DNA from: Bacteroidota bacterium
GTDB taxonomy: Bacteria; Bacteroidota; Bacteroidia; Flavobacteriales; Weeksellaceae
NCBI GenBank assembly: GCA_023399595.1
Contig: JAEWOR010000004.1
Coordinates: 1-40,932, forward strand
Reading direction: 5' to 3'
Length of the DNA stretch: 40,932 bases
In this document: in pieces, positions 16,251 through 24,369 of the stretch
Numbering within the stretch: the first letter of the stretch is position 1
Layout: each line of letters begins with the position of its first letter
The notes under the pieces: model-generated
The model's database searches: none
The model's input: only the letters and a program-made list of their open reading frames with translations
Told to the model about the DNA's origin: nothing
Position numbers and translations under genes: made by a program

Positions 16251-18718
16251 TTATCAATCCATCCTATATCTTTCTGATTTTTCAGATGATAGTCCCACCA
16301 CTCTATAATTTTAGTATTAAGATCCCTAATGTCATCAGAATTTTTCTTGATTGTATGTTCCTGATCTGAATACATCAGTACAACCACCTTTTTTCTGTTT
16401 CTTAATAATCCCATATAAAAGTTCATGGTTTGCGTTGGCGGAATATTGATATCTTTCTTACCTGCCCAAAGCAATACTGGTGCATTTACTTTTTCAATAA
16501 AATTTATGGGATTATTTCTATAATACAGATCCTTATCTTCTGAAAAAGGAACTTCCATTGAAAACTGTCCAGTTTCAAATCTTGAATAGTCTGCTATTTT
16601 AAACAGTTCATTAAAAGAAAAATAAGTATTCATAATGTCACTTAGACCTGCTCCTGAGATATACGTTGTAAACCTTTCTGAATGGGTTGCGATAAAATTG
16701 GTCTCATAACCACCAAATGAATGTCCTATCAAACCGACGCGCTTGAAGTCAATATTTGAATTTCCCTGAATCGCATCTAATCCGGAATGAACACAATCAA
16801 GCGCCGAAATTCCTGGACCTCTGGCATCTGAAACAATATCGGGCTGAAAAACCATATAACCGTTCTGAAGTAGCAGACGAATATTGAATCCACTAGCTCC
16901 CCAGGCAGGATAAAGGTATTTATTGAATTCATCATGCTGAATACCGTATACCTGTACCACCATGGGATACTTTTTCATCCTGTTAAATTCAATAGGATAA
17001 TAAAGAACTCCTTTCAGATGCTTACCTTCACTGTTGGAATATGGAATAACATACTGCCGCAGATCCATAACTTCTTTATCATGATGGTTGGTTGTATAAA
17101 GTACCTGTTTTTGACCAGATAACTTGCTTTTACTGTACAATTGGGGTGAAAGGTTGTAATTCTCTTCAATCGCATACATCAAATCTTGTTTATCTTTATT
17201 CGAAAACAGTTTAATCCTATTGCTGCTGAACGGCATGATTTCTTTGAATTTTCCTTTATCATAAGAATAATATCCAGAATCATTATGGTCCTCTCTTCTG
17301 ATATGCAATATCAACGGTTGGGATATTTCAGCTGTTCGTTGCGTTATCTTAAAAGATTCCATCTGATGAATCATTTTTCCAGTGTATTCATGAAAGCTGA
17401 TTTTGCTATTCTCTTGTTTGAATACTGTTTTTAACAACCCTGTTTCAAGATGATAAGTGACTAGCCGATCTTCTCCTTTAAAGAGTAAGTTTCCATTAGG
17501 CATAAAGATTGGATAGCTCAATGTTTCGTTATAATCGATAATTTTCGTTTTCTCCAGCAGATGATCATAGACCATCCATTGATTCTTATACATCAGAAAT
17601 CCAATAGTATAGCGATTATCTTTTCCTATTACCATTTCTGAAGCATTCTCAAAAATAAGTTCAGATCTGTTTTTCAAAAGGTCATATCGATATATATTCA
17701 GGCTTCTGAATCCGCGGTAATCATTATCTTCCTTAAGATTATAAGTCCAAAAATAACGTGGATTACCTGTGGCTATAAAAATCTGCATTGCTTTATGAGA
17801 AATAGAATGAACTTCATTATTTTTAACATTCCATATGATATATTGATGCTCAATCCACTCCTGATCCTTGTTACGCAGGTACTTGTCTCCTCCATACCAT
17901 ATTTCAAGTTTTTGTATTTTTTCAGAAGTTCTTCTTGCAACAATATCAATTAAAAAGCTTTCGGAATGACCTATTTCAGTTACCTTTACGTTTTTAGCTT
18001 CTGCAAGTTTGATATTATTCTTATAAAAAAATTTTCCATCTGATATTCTTAACAATGCGATCCTGATCTTTGACTCAGAATCTGTTTTTTCTTTCTCCCT
18101 TAAAGCAATAAACCTTCCTGATTCTGAAAGATCCATCGCAATAATTTGATTTGCAGTTGAATAAAGCTGTTTCATAGAATTACCATTCCATTTCAATATT
18201 TGATGTGCCCCTCCCCTTGCAGCAAGGATATAAACCTGTCCTTGTTCTGAAATACTATAGTTAAATACTCCCGCCTCATGATGAAGCACTTTTCCTTTAG
18301 CATTATAAATTTTCAGGTTTTTATCAATACCTAATATTACGTATTGCTTCAGGATTTCATTGATAGCACATCGCTGCACATAATTGTAAATTTCTCTTTT
18401 TTTTATCTTCAGGTCAATCAGTTCTGCCTTACCTTGTCCTGAAGCAAAAACAACATGATTATTTAGAAAGCTAATGTTGCTCTTTTTTAAAATGGTATCG
18501 AATGGTCTTACAGCTGATTGGCGGTCAATCACAAAAACTGAATCAGAGTTATTCGCATACATTTTGGTCAGCAAAACGAATCGCTGATCATCGGATACTT
18601 TCATCTGACCAATCATCGTTGAGAAGCGTGACATCCACTGATCCAATTCCTTAATCGACCTCTGTGCTTTAAAGCAATGCAGAGAAAACAGCAGAATAAT
18701 AAAACAATATGCTCTCAT
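16226..18718 (-). CDS. S9-family (prolyl oligopeptidase-type) serine peptidase
   Basis: An 830-residue secreted peptidase. The start MRAYCFIILLFSLHCFKAQ is chosen because it gives a signal peptide and a TAATG overlap with susD; an upstream start at 18784 lies inside susD. Residues up to about 560 form a diverged beta-propeller. The C-terminal alpha/beta-hydrolase carries GLIGHSFGGYE (Ser near 667), LLWAGKKDINIPP (Asp) and YSDQEHTI (His). S9 enzymes cleave short peptides, often after proline or from N-termini. Translational coupling to susD/susC suggests that it processes peptides taken up through SusC. It is the last gene of the operon. Confidence 0.88.
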   Translation of the reverse strand: MRAYCFIILLFSLHCFKAQRSIKELDQWMSRFSTMIGQMKVSDDQRFVLLTKMYANNSDSVFVIDRQSAVRPFDTILKKSNISFLNNHVVFASGQGKAELIDLKIKKREIYNYVQRCAINEILKQYVILGIDKNLKIYNAKGKVLHHEAGVFNYSISEQGQVYILAARGGAHQILKWNGNSMKQLYSTANQIIAMDLSESGRFIALREKEKTDSESKIRIALLRISDGKFFYKNNIKLAEAKNVKVTEIGHSESFLIDIVARRTSEKIQKLEIWYGGDKYLRNKDQEWIEHQYIIWNVKNNEVHSISHKAMQIFIATGNPRYFWTYNLKEDNDYRGFRSLNIYRYDLLKNRSELIFENASEMVIGKDNRYTIGFLMYKNQWMVYDHLLEKTKIIDYNETLSYPIFMPNGNLLFKGEDRLVTYHLETGLLKTVFKQENSKISFHEYTGKMIHQMESFKITQRTAEISQPLILHIRREDHNDSGYYSYDKGKFKEIMPFSSNRIKLFSNKDKQDLMYAIEENYNLSPQLYSKSKLSGQKQVLYTTNHHDKEVMDLRQYVIPYSNSEGKHLKGVLYYPIEFNRMKKYPMVVQVYGIQHDEFNKYLYPAWGASGFNIRLLLQNGYMVFQPDIVSDARGPGISALDCVHSGLDAIQGNSNIDFKRVGLIGHSFGGYETNFIATHSERFTTYISGAGLSDIMNTYFSFNELFKIADYSRFETGQFSMEVPFSEDKDLYYRNNPINFIEKVNAPVLLWAGKKDINIPPTQTMNFYMGLLRNRKKVVVLMYSDQEHTIKKNSDDIRDLNTKIIEWWDYHLKNQKDIGWIDKEMKRDAE

Positions 18719-20094
18719 TAATAGCCAAAATTTTGAGGATTCAGATGGGTATTGAGTAGCAGTTCCTGTTGTGGAAGAGGCCATACTTTATGTTTATCTT
18801 GCCAGTTCGGTTTAGTCTGCTGTAGTTCATTAAGCTTTCCCGCTCTTTTCAAATCAAGAAACCTATGCCCCATTTCTGTAAAAAACTCTTTTCTGTTTTC
18901 ATTAAGAATTTCTTCGAGAAGCTGTTGTTGTGTAACAGAGTTGCTAAGCAAAGGCTGTCCCGCTCTCTGTCTTATAGGATTAATGAATGGTAAAGCTTCT
19001 GCCATTTTATTTTGCTGTGCTAGAGCCTCTGCTAAAAGCAAATACGATTCTTCCAGTCTGAAGACAATGGAATTTTCTGTGGAGTTGGCAGACCTTGCTT
19101 TGTATTTTTCCGCTCTGTACCAAGTGTTACCCCCTACTGTAACCATTCCCATCCAATACTGCTTGCGAAGATCTCCATTCTGAAATGAGCTGATCAAAGA
19201 TGCAGAAAGTGCCATTGAGGTGGGGGCAACATTGACAAAATAATAAATAGTTGCTTCCCTAACTGCATCACCATTATTTTTAGGTCTGAGCTGCCAGATA
19301 ATATGGTTTCCGTTTTTAAGGAAGACCTTGGTGATATCATTTTGAAACTGATAGAGCGGACTTTGAACAACTGTTTTCAAAGTGGCTTCCGCCTCTGTCC
19401 ATTTCAGTTGCTGCATCTGAATCTTGCCTAAAAGAAGTTGAGCTGCTTTTTTATTGATATAGATACGTTCGTTATGACGGTAAGTGTCGCTAAGCAGTTC
19501 AATAGCTTCTTTTATATCCGATTCAATTCTCATCAGTACTTCTGAAGAAGGTGTTTTTGAAATATTCTGATTGATCATATAATTGGTTGTCACAGGATAC
19601 GGAATATCTCCGTAAACCTGTTGAACGTAAAAAAAGAGTAAAGAACGGATAACTAAGGTCTCACCTTTTATCCTTGCTTTATCAGCTGCTGAAATATTAT
19701 GTGCTCCTTCCAGCCCTTCGAGTATGGAATTGCTGACATATATTTTCTGATACGCAGCATTCCAGAAAGAGCTGACAAACTGATTGGAATCGATCTGTGT
19801 ATTGTTGGATAGTTCAGGCAGTCCATTGGTTGCACTTACTGCATAATAGGTCAGGTCATCAGTATAGAGACTGAGAAGCCTTCCGCTTTGATCTCCGGTG
19901 ACAGGTGATGACTCCCATAATCCTGCATACAGTCCTGATAATACTGCGTTGGCAGTCTGAGTATCATTGAAGACGGTTTCTGACAACATTTGATTGTCAG
20001 GCAATTCCACTTCAAGAATTTTTTCACATGATATGGCAGTACTCATCAGATAGATGAGCGCTGCCATTATTATACTATTGAATATTGATTTCAT
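18718..20094 (-). CDS. SusD/RagB-family outer-membrane lipoprotein
   Basis: A 458-residue protein with a lipoprotein signal ending MSTAISCEKILEV. The TPR-like SusD fold has the usual N-terminal ETVFNDTQTANAVLSGLYAGLW, RIKGETLVIRSLLFFYVQQVYGDIPY, and the C-terminal ELLNENRKEFF-like block (LEEILNENRKEFFTEMGHRFLDLKR) ending in HLNPQNFGY. It is the substrate-binding lid over the SusC channel. It lies 54 bases after susC and overlaps the peptidase start by one base (TAATG). With an S9 peptidase and no glycoside hydrolase in the operon, a peptide ligand, as for RagB, is more likely than a glycan. Confidence 0.92.
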   Translation of the reverse strand: MKSIFNSIIMAALIYLMSTAISCEKILEVELPDNQMLSETVFNDTQTANAVLSGLYAGLWESSPVTGDQSGRLLSLYTDDLTYYAVSATNGLPELSNNTQIDSNQFVSSFWNAAYQKIYVSNSILEGLEGAHNISAADKARIKGETLVIRSLLFFYVQQVYGDIPYPVTTNYMINQNISKTPSSEVLMRIESDIKEAIELLSDTYRHNERIYINKKAAQLLLGKIQMQQLKWTEAEATLKTVVQSPLYQFQNDITKVFLKNGNHIIWQLRPKNNGDAVREATIYYFVNVAPTSMALSASLISSFQNGDLRKQYWMGMVTVGGNTWYRAEKYKARSANSTENSIVFRLEESYLLLAEALAQQNKMAEALPFINPIRQRAGQPLLSNSVTQQQLLEEILNENRKEFFTEMGHRFLDLKRAGKLNELQQTKPNWQDKHKVWPLPQQELLLNTHLNPQNFGY

Positions 20095-20148
20095 TGTTTT
20101 TGTATTGGGTTAAATAATGTGAAGGTCGTAGTCTGCGATATGGGTGTA

Positions 20149-23142
20149 TCACAGCGTAAGCTGAATACCAAATGAATACGTCTTCAAAGGAGGTAGGAAT
20201 CCAAAAGTGGTCATCTCGGGATCAATTCCAAAGAACTTCGTCCATGTTAAAAGGTTCTGCCCCTGAAAATAAAGCTTGACTTCCCTGAAAACACCTGAAT
20301 CCAAAGAAAGATTATAAGTAAGCTGTACATTTTTAAGTCTTATAAATGAAGCATCAGAAACACTGGCATCACTATTTTGGAACAGGCTGTTTGAAGAATT
20401 AGACGTTGAGCGGTACGGCATATAAAGTCCATTAGGATTCGAGGGCGACCACACATTCAATGCCTCTACTGGAAGATTCGCCATAATTCCCGGAGAAGAC
20501 ATTGCTGAGTTATAGTTTCGGCTCTGTTGCTTTACAAACTGCAATAAAAAAGAAAAGTTCCAGTTTCGGTAACGTAATTCATTGCTTAGTCCTCCATAAA
20601 ACTGCTGGCCAAGGTTTCTGATCACCTGCCTGTCATCCGGTGATGCAATCTTTCCATCGCCATTAAAATCGGTAAAATCATAGACCAAAGTATTAGGGTT
20701 TACCCCCTGAAGCTGGTAGAGTTTAACAATGTTCACAGGTTGCCCGATCACATAAGTATTAGCATAGGAGGAACCTTCAAGTCCCGGAAAGGAAATCAGT
20801 TTGTTTCGTGGAATGGTGATATTGAATGAGCTTCTCCATGAAAAATTTTTCTTATTGATAATTTCTCCACTGGCCTCAAATTCAAGTCCTGTATTCTGAA
20901 TAACTGCATCCAGATTAGCCAGTACGCTGCTGAATCCCGTTACTGAGGAAAGCTGATAACCTACGAGTTGATTTCCAGAACGGTTTCGGTAATATGCAGC
21001 ACTTAGGTTAAGCTTGTTATTAAATAGTCCCAATTCAAGAGCGACTTCTGTTTTAACTGTTCTTTCCCAGCTGAAATCAGGATTGTAGAGCTTTGTTGGA
21101 GCCAATCCTGTACTGCCGTTATAGATGAGGTTGGCGGTGGCAAAAGTATCCAGATATTGGTAATCCCCGATATTATCACTTCCCGATGAACCATAACTCC
21201 CTCTCAGCTTTCCAAAACTGAGCCATGAGATGTTCTTCATAAAGTCTTCTTCCGAGAACAACCATGCGGCTCCAACAGCACCAAACATAGCGTATTTATT
21301 ATTGGGGCCGAATCTGCTGCTTCCATCTCTTCTTCCTGTAAGATTGAGGATATATTTTTTATCGTACTGATAGTTGATTCTGCCGAAAAATGCACCATAT
21401 CGGTATTCAGTACTGATCTGGTCAAGAACTACTTTATTGATCGCAGCGCCTATATTATAGATAAATGCATTGCTTTCAAACCCTGTTCCCTGAATTTCAC
21501 CCCGGTCTGAAACATCTCTTTGATAAGTCCCTCCCGCCAATACATCAAATTTATGTTTACCTGTTTTGTACATCCAGCTTATCTGCGGTTCTATCACCAT
21601 AGACAGTCTGTTCTGGTTGGATTTTGAAGACATTGAATTGAGGGATGTTGCTCCAGCAGAAGGACTATACGCTGTACTCGGGCGAAGTGACCATTCTTCA
21701 AAAGTCTGATAAGTCAAGCCTCCGTTGAGCTTAAGCTTAAAGTTTTCAAAAGCTTCATACTCCATACTGATGTTGTTAAGGAATTGCAGATTGCTATTGG
21801 AATAGGAGTTCTCAAAGGCAGCTACAGGGTTCGTGAAGGTGTTGTTTTCCCAGTTAAGGTTACCTTCCTCGTCATAAAGAGCAGGTGCATTGGGGGCCAG
21901 AATATACGACTGCCTGGTTGCATCAGAGGTAATCAGATTATTGTCTGTTGCCGTAAAAATATTCGATGAGTTGAAACTGAATTTTCTGTCAGCAGACCGA
22001 TGGCTGATATTTCCTGAAACGGTATTGGTTTTGTACCTGAAATCCCTGCCAAACACCGTGGTTTGTTCATTATGACCAAGACTGAGCAAAAAATTGGTAT
22101 TTTCACTTCCCCCACTGAGTGACAACTGGGTATTGGACAAAGCGGCATAATGACCAATCAGTTCCTTTCTCCAATCCGTATAACGGTTGGAATCCCAGGT
22201 TCCGTTGATGTCATAGGCGTTTGCAGGATAGACTGAGATATTACTATTGGCAAATGCCTGCTTTCTCATATCAAGATACTGAGCGGTATTCATCATTTTG
22301 AGGTTTGAAATAGCATGGCTCAGACCATATGAAGAGTTCAGGGTCAGTTTTAAATTTCCCTTTCTGCCTTTTTTGGTGGTTACCAATACCACTCCATTAG
22401 CGCCCCGTGAGCCATAGATGGCAGTAGCGTCCGCATCTTTCAGAATCTCGAAACTTTCAATATCGTTAGGATTTATACTATTAAGCGGATTTATATCTGC
22501 ATTAGGAAGGATACTCCCTGCATAGGAGGAACTGATTCCCGTACCCACAGGAACACCATCAATAATATAGAGTGGCTGATTCCCATCAATTACAGAATTG
22601 CTTCGGGTTCGAAGGCTGTTTCTGCCTCTGATCTGAATATCAAATCCCCCTCCGGGAGTTCCTGAATTTTGGGTGATACTGACTCCTGCCATTCTTCCCT
22701 GTGCTGCTGACAATACATTGGTCACAGGCTGATTTTCTATATCTTTTGCTGAAACTTTGGCGATACTACCGGTTCTTTCTTTGTCTTTTACCTTGTAGTA
22801 GCCAGCGTTGAGAATAACTTCTTCGATTCCCTTTACTTTTTGTTCTAAGCTGATATTAACGACTTTCTGATTAGTGAGTGTGAATTTTTCTTCAGCATAA
22901 TCAGGGTGTCTGAACAATAGGATGGGATTTTCTGCTGAAACCTGTAACGTATAGGTTCCATTGTTGCCGGTTATGATTACCTGATCACTACTCTCCTGGG
23001 AGATTACAACTCCTGAAAGTGGTTTACCTGATGATGTAACGGTACCGGAAATGGTGCGTACCTGAGCTTTTGTAGTAATGCTTACAGCGGTAAACATGAG
23101 CCCAAAGAAAATGCCTCCTATATTGTAATAGGAATTTTTCAT
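20149..23142 (-). CDS. SusC/RagA-family TonB-linked outer-membrane transporter
   Basis: A 997-residue protein: signal peptide to about residue 27 (ending TTKAQ), a carboxypeptidase-regulatory-like domain (RTISGTVTSSGKPLSGVVISQES), linker (VEEVILNAGY-like), plug domain with QGRMAGVSITQNSGTPGGG, IQIRGRNSL, PLYIIDGVPVG, INPNDIESFEILKDADATAIYGSRGANGVVLVTTKKG, then a 22-strand-type barrel ending TYSFGIQLTL. This is a complete SusC. It imports SusD-bound ligands using TonB energy. It heads a susC-susD-peptidase operon. Unlike many such operons, no ECF sigma/anti-sigma pair is adjacent; regulation may lie in the long structured leader upstream. Confidence 0.95.
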   Translation of the reverse strand: MKNSYYNIGGIFFGLMFTAVSITTKAQVRTISGTVTSSGKPLSGVVISQESSDQVIITGNNGTYTLQVSAENPILLFRHPDYAEEKFTLTNQKVVNISLEQKVKGIEEVILNAGYYKVKDKERTGSIAKVSAKDIENQPVTNVLSAAQGRMAGVSITQNSGTPGGGFDIQIRGRNSLRTRSNSVIDGNQPLYIIDGVPVGTGISSSYAGSILPNADINPLNSINPNDIESFEILKDADATAIYGSRGANGVVLVTTKKGRKGNLKLTLNSSYGLSHAISNLKMMNTAQYLDMRKQAFANSNISVYPANAYDINGTWDSNRYTDWRKELIGHYAALSNTQLSLSGGSENTNFLLSLGHNEQTTVFGRDFRYKTNTVSGNISHRSADRKFSFNSSNIFTATDNNLITSDATRQSYILAPNAPALYDEEGNLNWENNTFTNPVAAFENSYSNSNLQFLNNISMEYEAFENFKLKLNGGLTYQTFEEWSLRPSTAYSPSAGATSLNSMSSKSNQNRLSMVIEPQISWMYKTGKHKFDVLAGGTYQRDVSDRGEIQGTGFESNAFIYNIGAAINKVVLDQISTEYRYGAFFGRINYQYDKKYILNLTGRRDGSSRFGPNNKYAMFGAVGAAWLFSEEDFMKNISWLSFGKLRGSYGSSGSDNIGDYQYLDTFATANLIYNGSTGLAPTKLYNPDFSWERTVKTEVALELGLFNNKLNLSAAYYRNRSGNQLVGYQLSSVTGFSSVLANLDAVIQNTGLEFEASGEIINKKNFSWRSSFNITIPRNKLISFPGLEGSSYANTYVIGQPVNIVKLYQLQGVNPNTLVYDFTDFNGDGKIASPDDRQVIRNLGQQFYGGLSNELRYRNWNFSFLLQFVKQQSRNYNSAMSSPGIMANLPVEALNVWSPSNPNGLYMPYRSTSNSSNSLFQNSDASVSDASFIRLKNVQLTYNLSLDSGVFREVKLYFQGQNLLTWTKFFGIDPEMTTFGFLPPLKTYSFGIQLTL

Positions 23143-23187
23143 AGATTTGTAAAAGGTTTTTAATCGTTAAATTAATTACTGATCTGC

Positions 23188-23242
23188 TCTTTCCCTATGT
23201 CGTCAAACTGTATGGGAAGGGGCTTTTTTATTTTTTATTTTT
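23188..23242 (+). terminator. Strong terminator-like hairpin on the antisense strand of the susC leader
   Basis: GCTCTTTCCC at 23188-23197 pairs with GGGAAGGGGC (ending about 23223), including G-U pairs, followed by three successive six-T runs. It is oriented on the plus strand, that is, against susC. There is no plus-strand gene before it, so it would end antisense transcription coming out of susC. On the minus strand it would only be a hairpin after an A-rich tract, about 45 bases before the susC start. Confidence 0.55.
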
Positions 23243-23264
23243 TGTAATTAATGTGATAGATTCG

Positions 23265-23351
23265 TCGATGAATAAAAACTTTCCTGATGCCCTTTGGTAT
23301 GAAAAAGGACTGGTGAGGTTCTGTAAGCAGTATCCGCAAGGCACCGGAAAG
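23265..23351 (-). promoter_or_regulatory. Branched hairpin with U-tract in the susC leader (possible attenuator)
   Basis: CTTTCC (23279-23284) pairs with GGAAAG (23346-23351), and GCC (289-291 of this block) with GGC (340-342). Two inner arms are possible: CCTTT/AAAGG and GGACTG with CAGTaTCC. On the minus strand the closing stem is followed by UUUUUAUU, the layout of an intrinsic terminator. Placed between the promoter at 23680 and susC, it could act as an attenuator. Confidence 0.4.
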
Positions 23352-23398
23352 AATTTAATATGAATAAATCTGTGTCCCAAGTGAGCTATTTAAAGCCT

Positions 23399-23446
23399 CA
23401 ATAGGTTGTACCCTCCTATTGTATCGTGCATGATACTATTTTTTAG
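23399..23446. terminator. Tandem small hairpins, one with a T-run on the plus strand
   Basis: CAATAGG (23399-23405) pairs with CCTATTG (23415-23421), and GTATC (23421-23425) pairs with GATAC (23432-23436). The second is followed on the plus strand by TATTTTTT, giving a plus-strand terminator shape. On the minus strand both hairpins directly follow the large structured element. Confidence 0.45.
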
Positions 23447-23655
23447 AAAGCGGGCTTAGATTTTACTGTAGAGATAAAGCGAACTGCATTGGAAAAAGAC
23501 GGCATGAGACTCTACATTATCCGTATTAGGGGTACTGGTATACCTTTGCACAAGATAAGAGAGCCCACGCCTAGGTCGTGAGCTTTCTGCTTATCGTCTT
23601 GTGCATTCTAAAATTACCAGTTTTCTAATACAAGATTCTAAGCAATAGCTTCTAA
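23443..23655 (-). ncRNA. Candidate structured RNA (213 nt), 6S-like topology
   Basis: Helices by plus coordinates: 443-451/648-655 (one bulge), 454-460/637-643, 467-473/510-516, 523-529/625-631, 535-540/615-620, 547-553/599-605, 554-559/590-595, 560-564/582-586 (one G-U) and 566-569/577-580 (add 23000). All are exact unless noted, and they nest into a closing stem, a short arm and one long apical arm with loop CCTAGGT. The minus strand is favoured because a good promoter (23673-23704) starts about 10 bases upstream. Read that way, closing stem, long apical arm and a small hairpin on the 3-prime side recall 6S RNA. Alternatively it is a susC leader element. Identity is not established. Confidence 0.5.
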
Positions 23656-23672
23656 TATTCTTTGAAGTATCG

Positions 23673-23704
23673 CAAAGTTACATTTTCTGTAACCTATTTT
23701 ACAA
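23673..23704 (-). promoter_or_regulatory. Minus-strand promoter for the structured RNA / susC leader
   Basis: TAACTTTG (complement of 23673-23680) fits the -7 element, and TTG (complement of 23702-23704) lies 21 bases upstream as the -33 element. The -7 box is identical to that of mdh. A start near 23666 would place the structured element at the extreme 5-prime end of the transcript and give susC a leader of about 520 bases. Confidence 0.6.
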
Positions 23705-23725
23705 ATATAGCAAAAAATTACATAC

Positions 23726-23741
23726 AACACATATATGTGTT
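23726..23741. promoter_or_regulatory. 16-base perfect palindrome, likely operator
   Basis: AACACATATATGTGTT is a perfect palindrome, 34 bases before the start of the XRE gene and about 21 bases upstream of the -33 element of the divergent minus-strand promoter. It is the natural candidate site for autoregulation by the adjacent XRE protein. Confidence 0.5.
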
Positions 23742-23775
23742 TATGAAAAATTAAAGAAATCCCAAAATTTACTAA

Positions 23776-24084
23776 ATGTATATATGGGAAGTAGATGAAT
23801 TAAAATTTCAAGTTGGAAAAATATTTCAATTTCATAGATTGAAAGGTAAACTTTCGCAATTGCAACTTGGCAATGAGATTAATCTTTCAAGTAATCAAGT
23901 TGGTAGAATTGAAAGAGCAGAAACTAATCCAACTATAGAAAGTATCGTAAAGTTTTGTAATTTTTTCAAAATTGACATATTGATTTTGTTTACTAAGTTG
24001 ACAGACAGTGAATATGAAAAACTTCAAATTGAAATTAAAGAATTACAAAAAGAATTTAAAAATCATAATAGAAGAAAATCCTAA
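23776..24084 (+). CDS. XRE-family transcriptional regulator
   Basis: A 102-residue protein. Residues about 12-68 form an HTH_3 domain: VGKIFQFHRLKGKLSQLQLGNEINLSSNQVGRIERAETNPTIESIVKFCNFF. The C-terminal 30 residues (SEYEKLQIEIKELQKEFKNHNRRKS) are a basic coiled coil, likely for dimerisation. It stands at the left edge of the defence-like island and could control either the island or the divergent structured leader. Its stop codon lies within a strong terminator, so it is probably transcribed alone. The 16-base palindrome 34 bases upstream is its probable site. Confidence 0.85.
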   Translation: MYIWEVDELKFQVGKIFQFHRLKGKLSQLQLGNEINLSSNQVGRIERAETNPTIESIVKFCNFFKIDILILFTKLTDSEYEKLQIEIKELQKEFKNHNRRKS

Positions 24085-24110
24085 CTCAAAAGAGTTAGGA
24101 TTTTTCTTTT
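24075..24110. terminator. Bidirectional intrinsic terminator
   Basis: AAAATCCTAACTC (24075-24087) pairs over 13 bases with GAGTTAGGATTTT, loop AAAA, followed by TTCTTTT. It overlaps the stop codon of the XRE gene and faces the 3-prime end of the small membrane protein gene at 24109-24279. Confidence 0.9.
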
Positions 24111-24279
24111 ACTTACTAATTTCTTTATAGTAACGATCGGAACATTGTTCTAGGACTTCTTCTGTTTCTTTGAGTTCTTTTTTTGTTTTGTTGTACTCTT
24201 TGTTGGTCTGATAAAGACTGATGGATAATGCGATTATTACAAGAGTTGCAACTACACTGTAGATTTTTAATGTTTTCAT
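24109..24279 (-). CDS. Small membrane protein with coiled-coil tail
   Basis: A 56-residue reading frame: start MKTLKIYSVVATLVIIALSISLY is one transmembrane helix, followed by a charged heptad-like stretch NKEYNKTKKELKETEEVLEQC and a C-terminus SDRYYKEISK. It converges on the XRE gene and shares its terminator, which supports a real transcript. The shape (one helix plus short coiled coil) resembles small phage or plasmid-borne membrane proteins such as spanin-like or toxin-like peptides, but no function can be assigned. Confidence 0.55.
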   Translation of the reverse strand: MKTLKIYSVVATLVIIALSISLYQTNKEYNKTKKELKETEEVLEQCSDRYYKEISK

Positions 24280-24339
24280 AGATGTGCTTTTTGTAAAGAT
24301 AGGAAAAGTAAAACAGAAATTTTTAGTTACGAAATTTTG

Positions 24340-24347
24340 TATATTTG
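24340..24347 (+). promoter_or_regulatory. -7 promoter element of the DUF6602/ATPase/HNH operon
   Basis: TATATTTG fits TAnnTTTG and lies 22 bases before the ATG at 24370. The same string followed by GATTA recurs at 27574 before the SEFIR gene. A clear -33 TTG is not visible. Confidence 0.5.
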
Positions 24348-24369
24348 GATTAAAACAAACTTTAAAACC

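Noticed and set aside
23265..23655. Known riboswitch, RNase P RNA, tmRNA, SRP RNA or group II intron
   Set aside because: I looked for the hallmark strings of these RNAs (for example the B12 box, the SRP apical GGAAGCAGCC, tmRNA CCA end, domain V) and did not find them; only the overall 6S-like shape remains.
23443..24300. Retron (structured RNA next to a PtuAB-like pair)
   Set aside because: Some retrons use PtuAB-type effectors, but there is no reverse transcriptase gene in the window and the RNA is separated from the ATPase/HNH genes by other genes.
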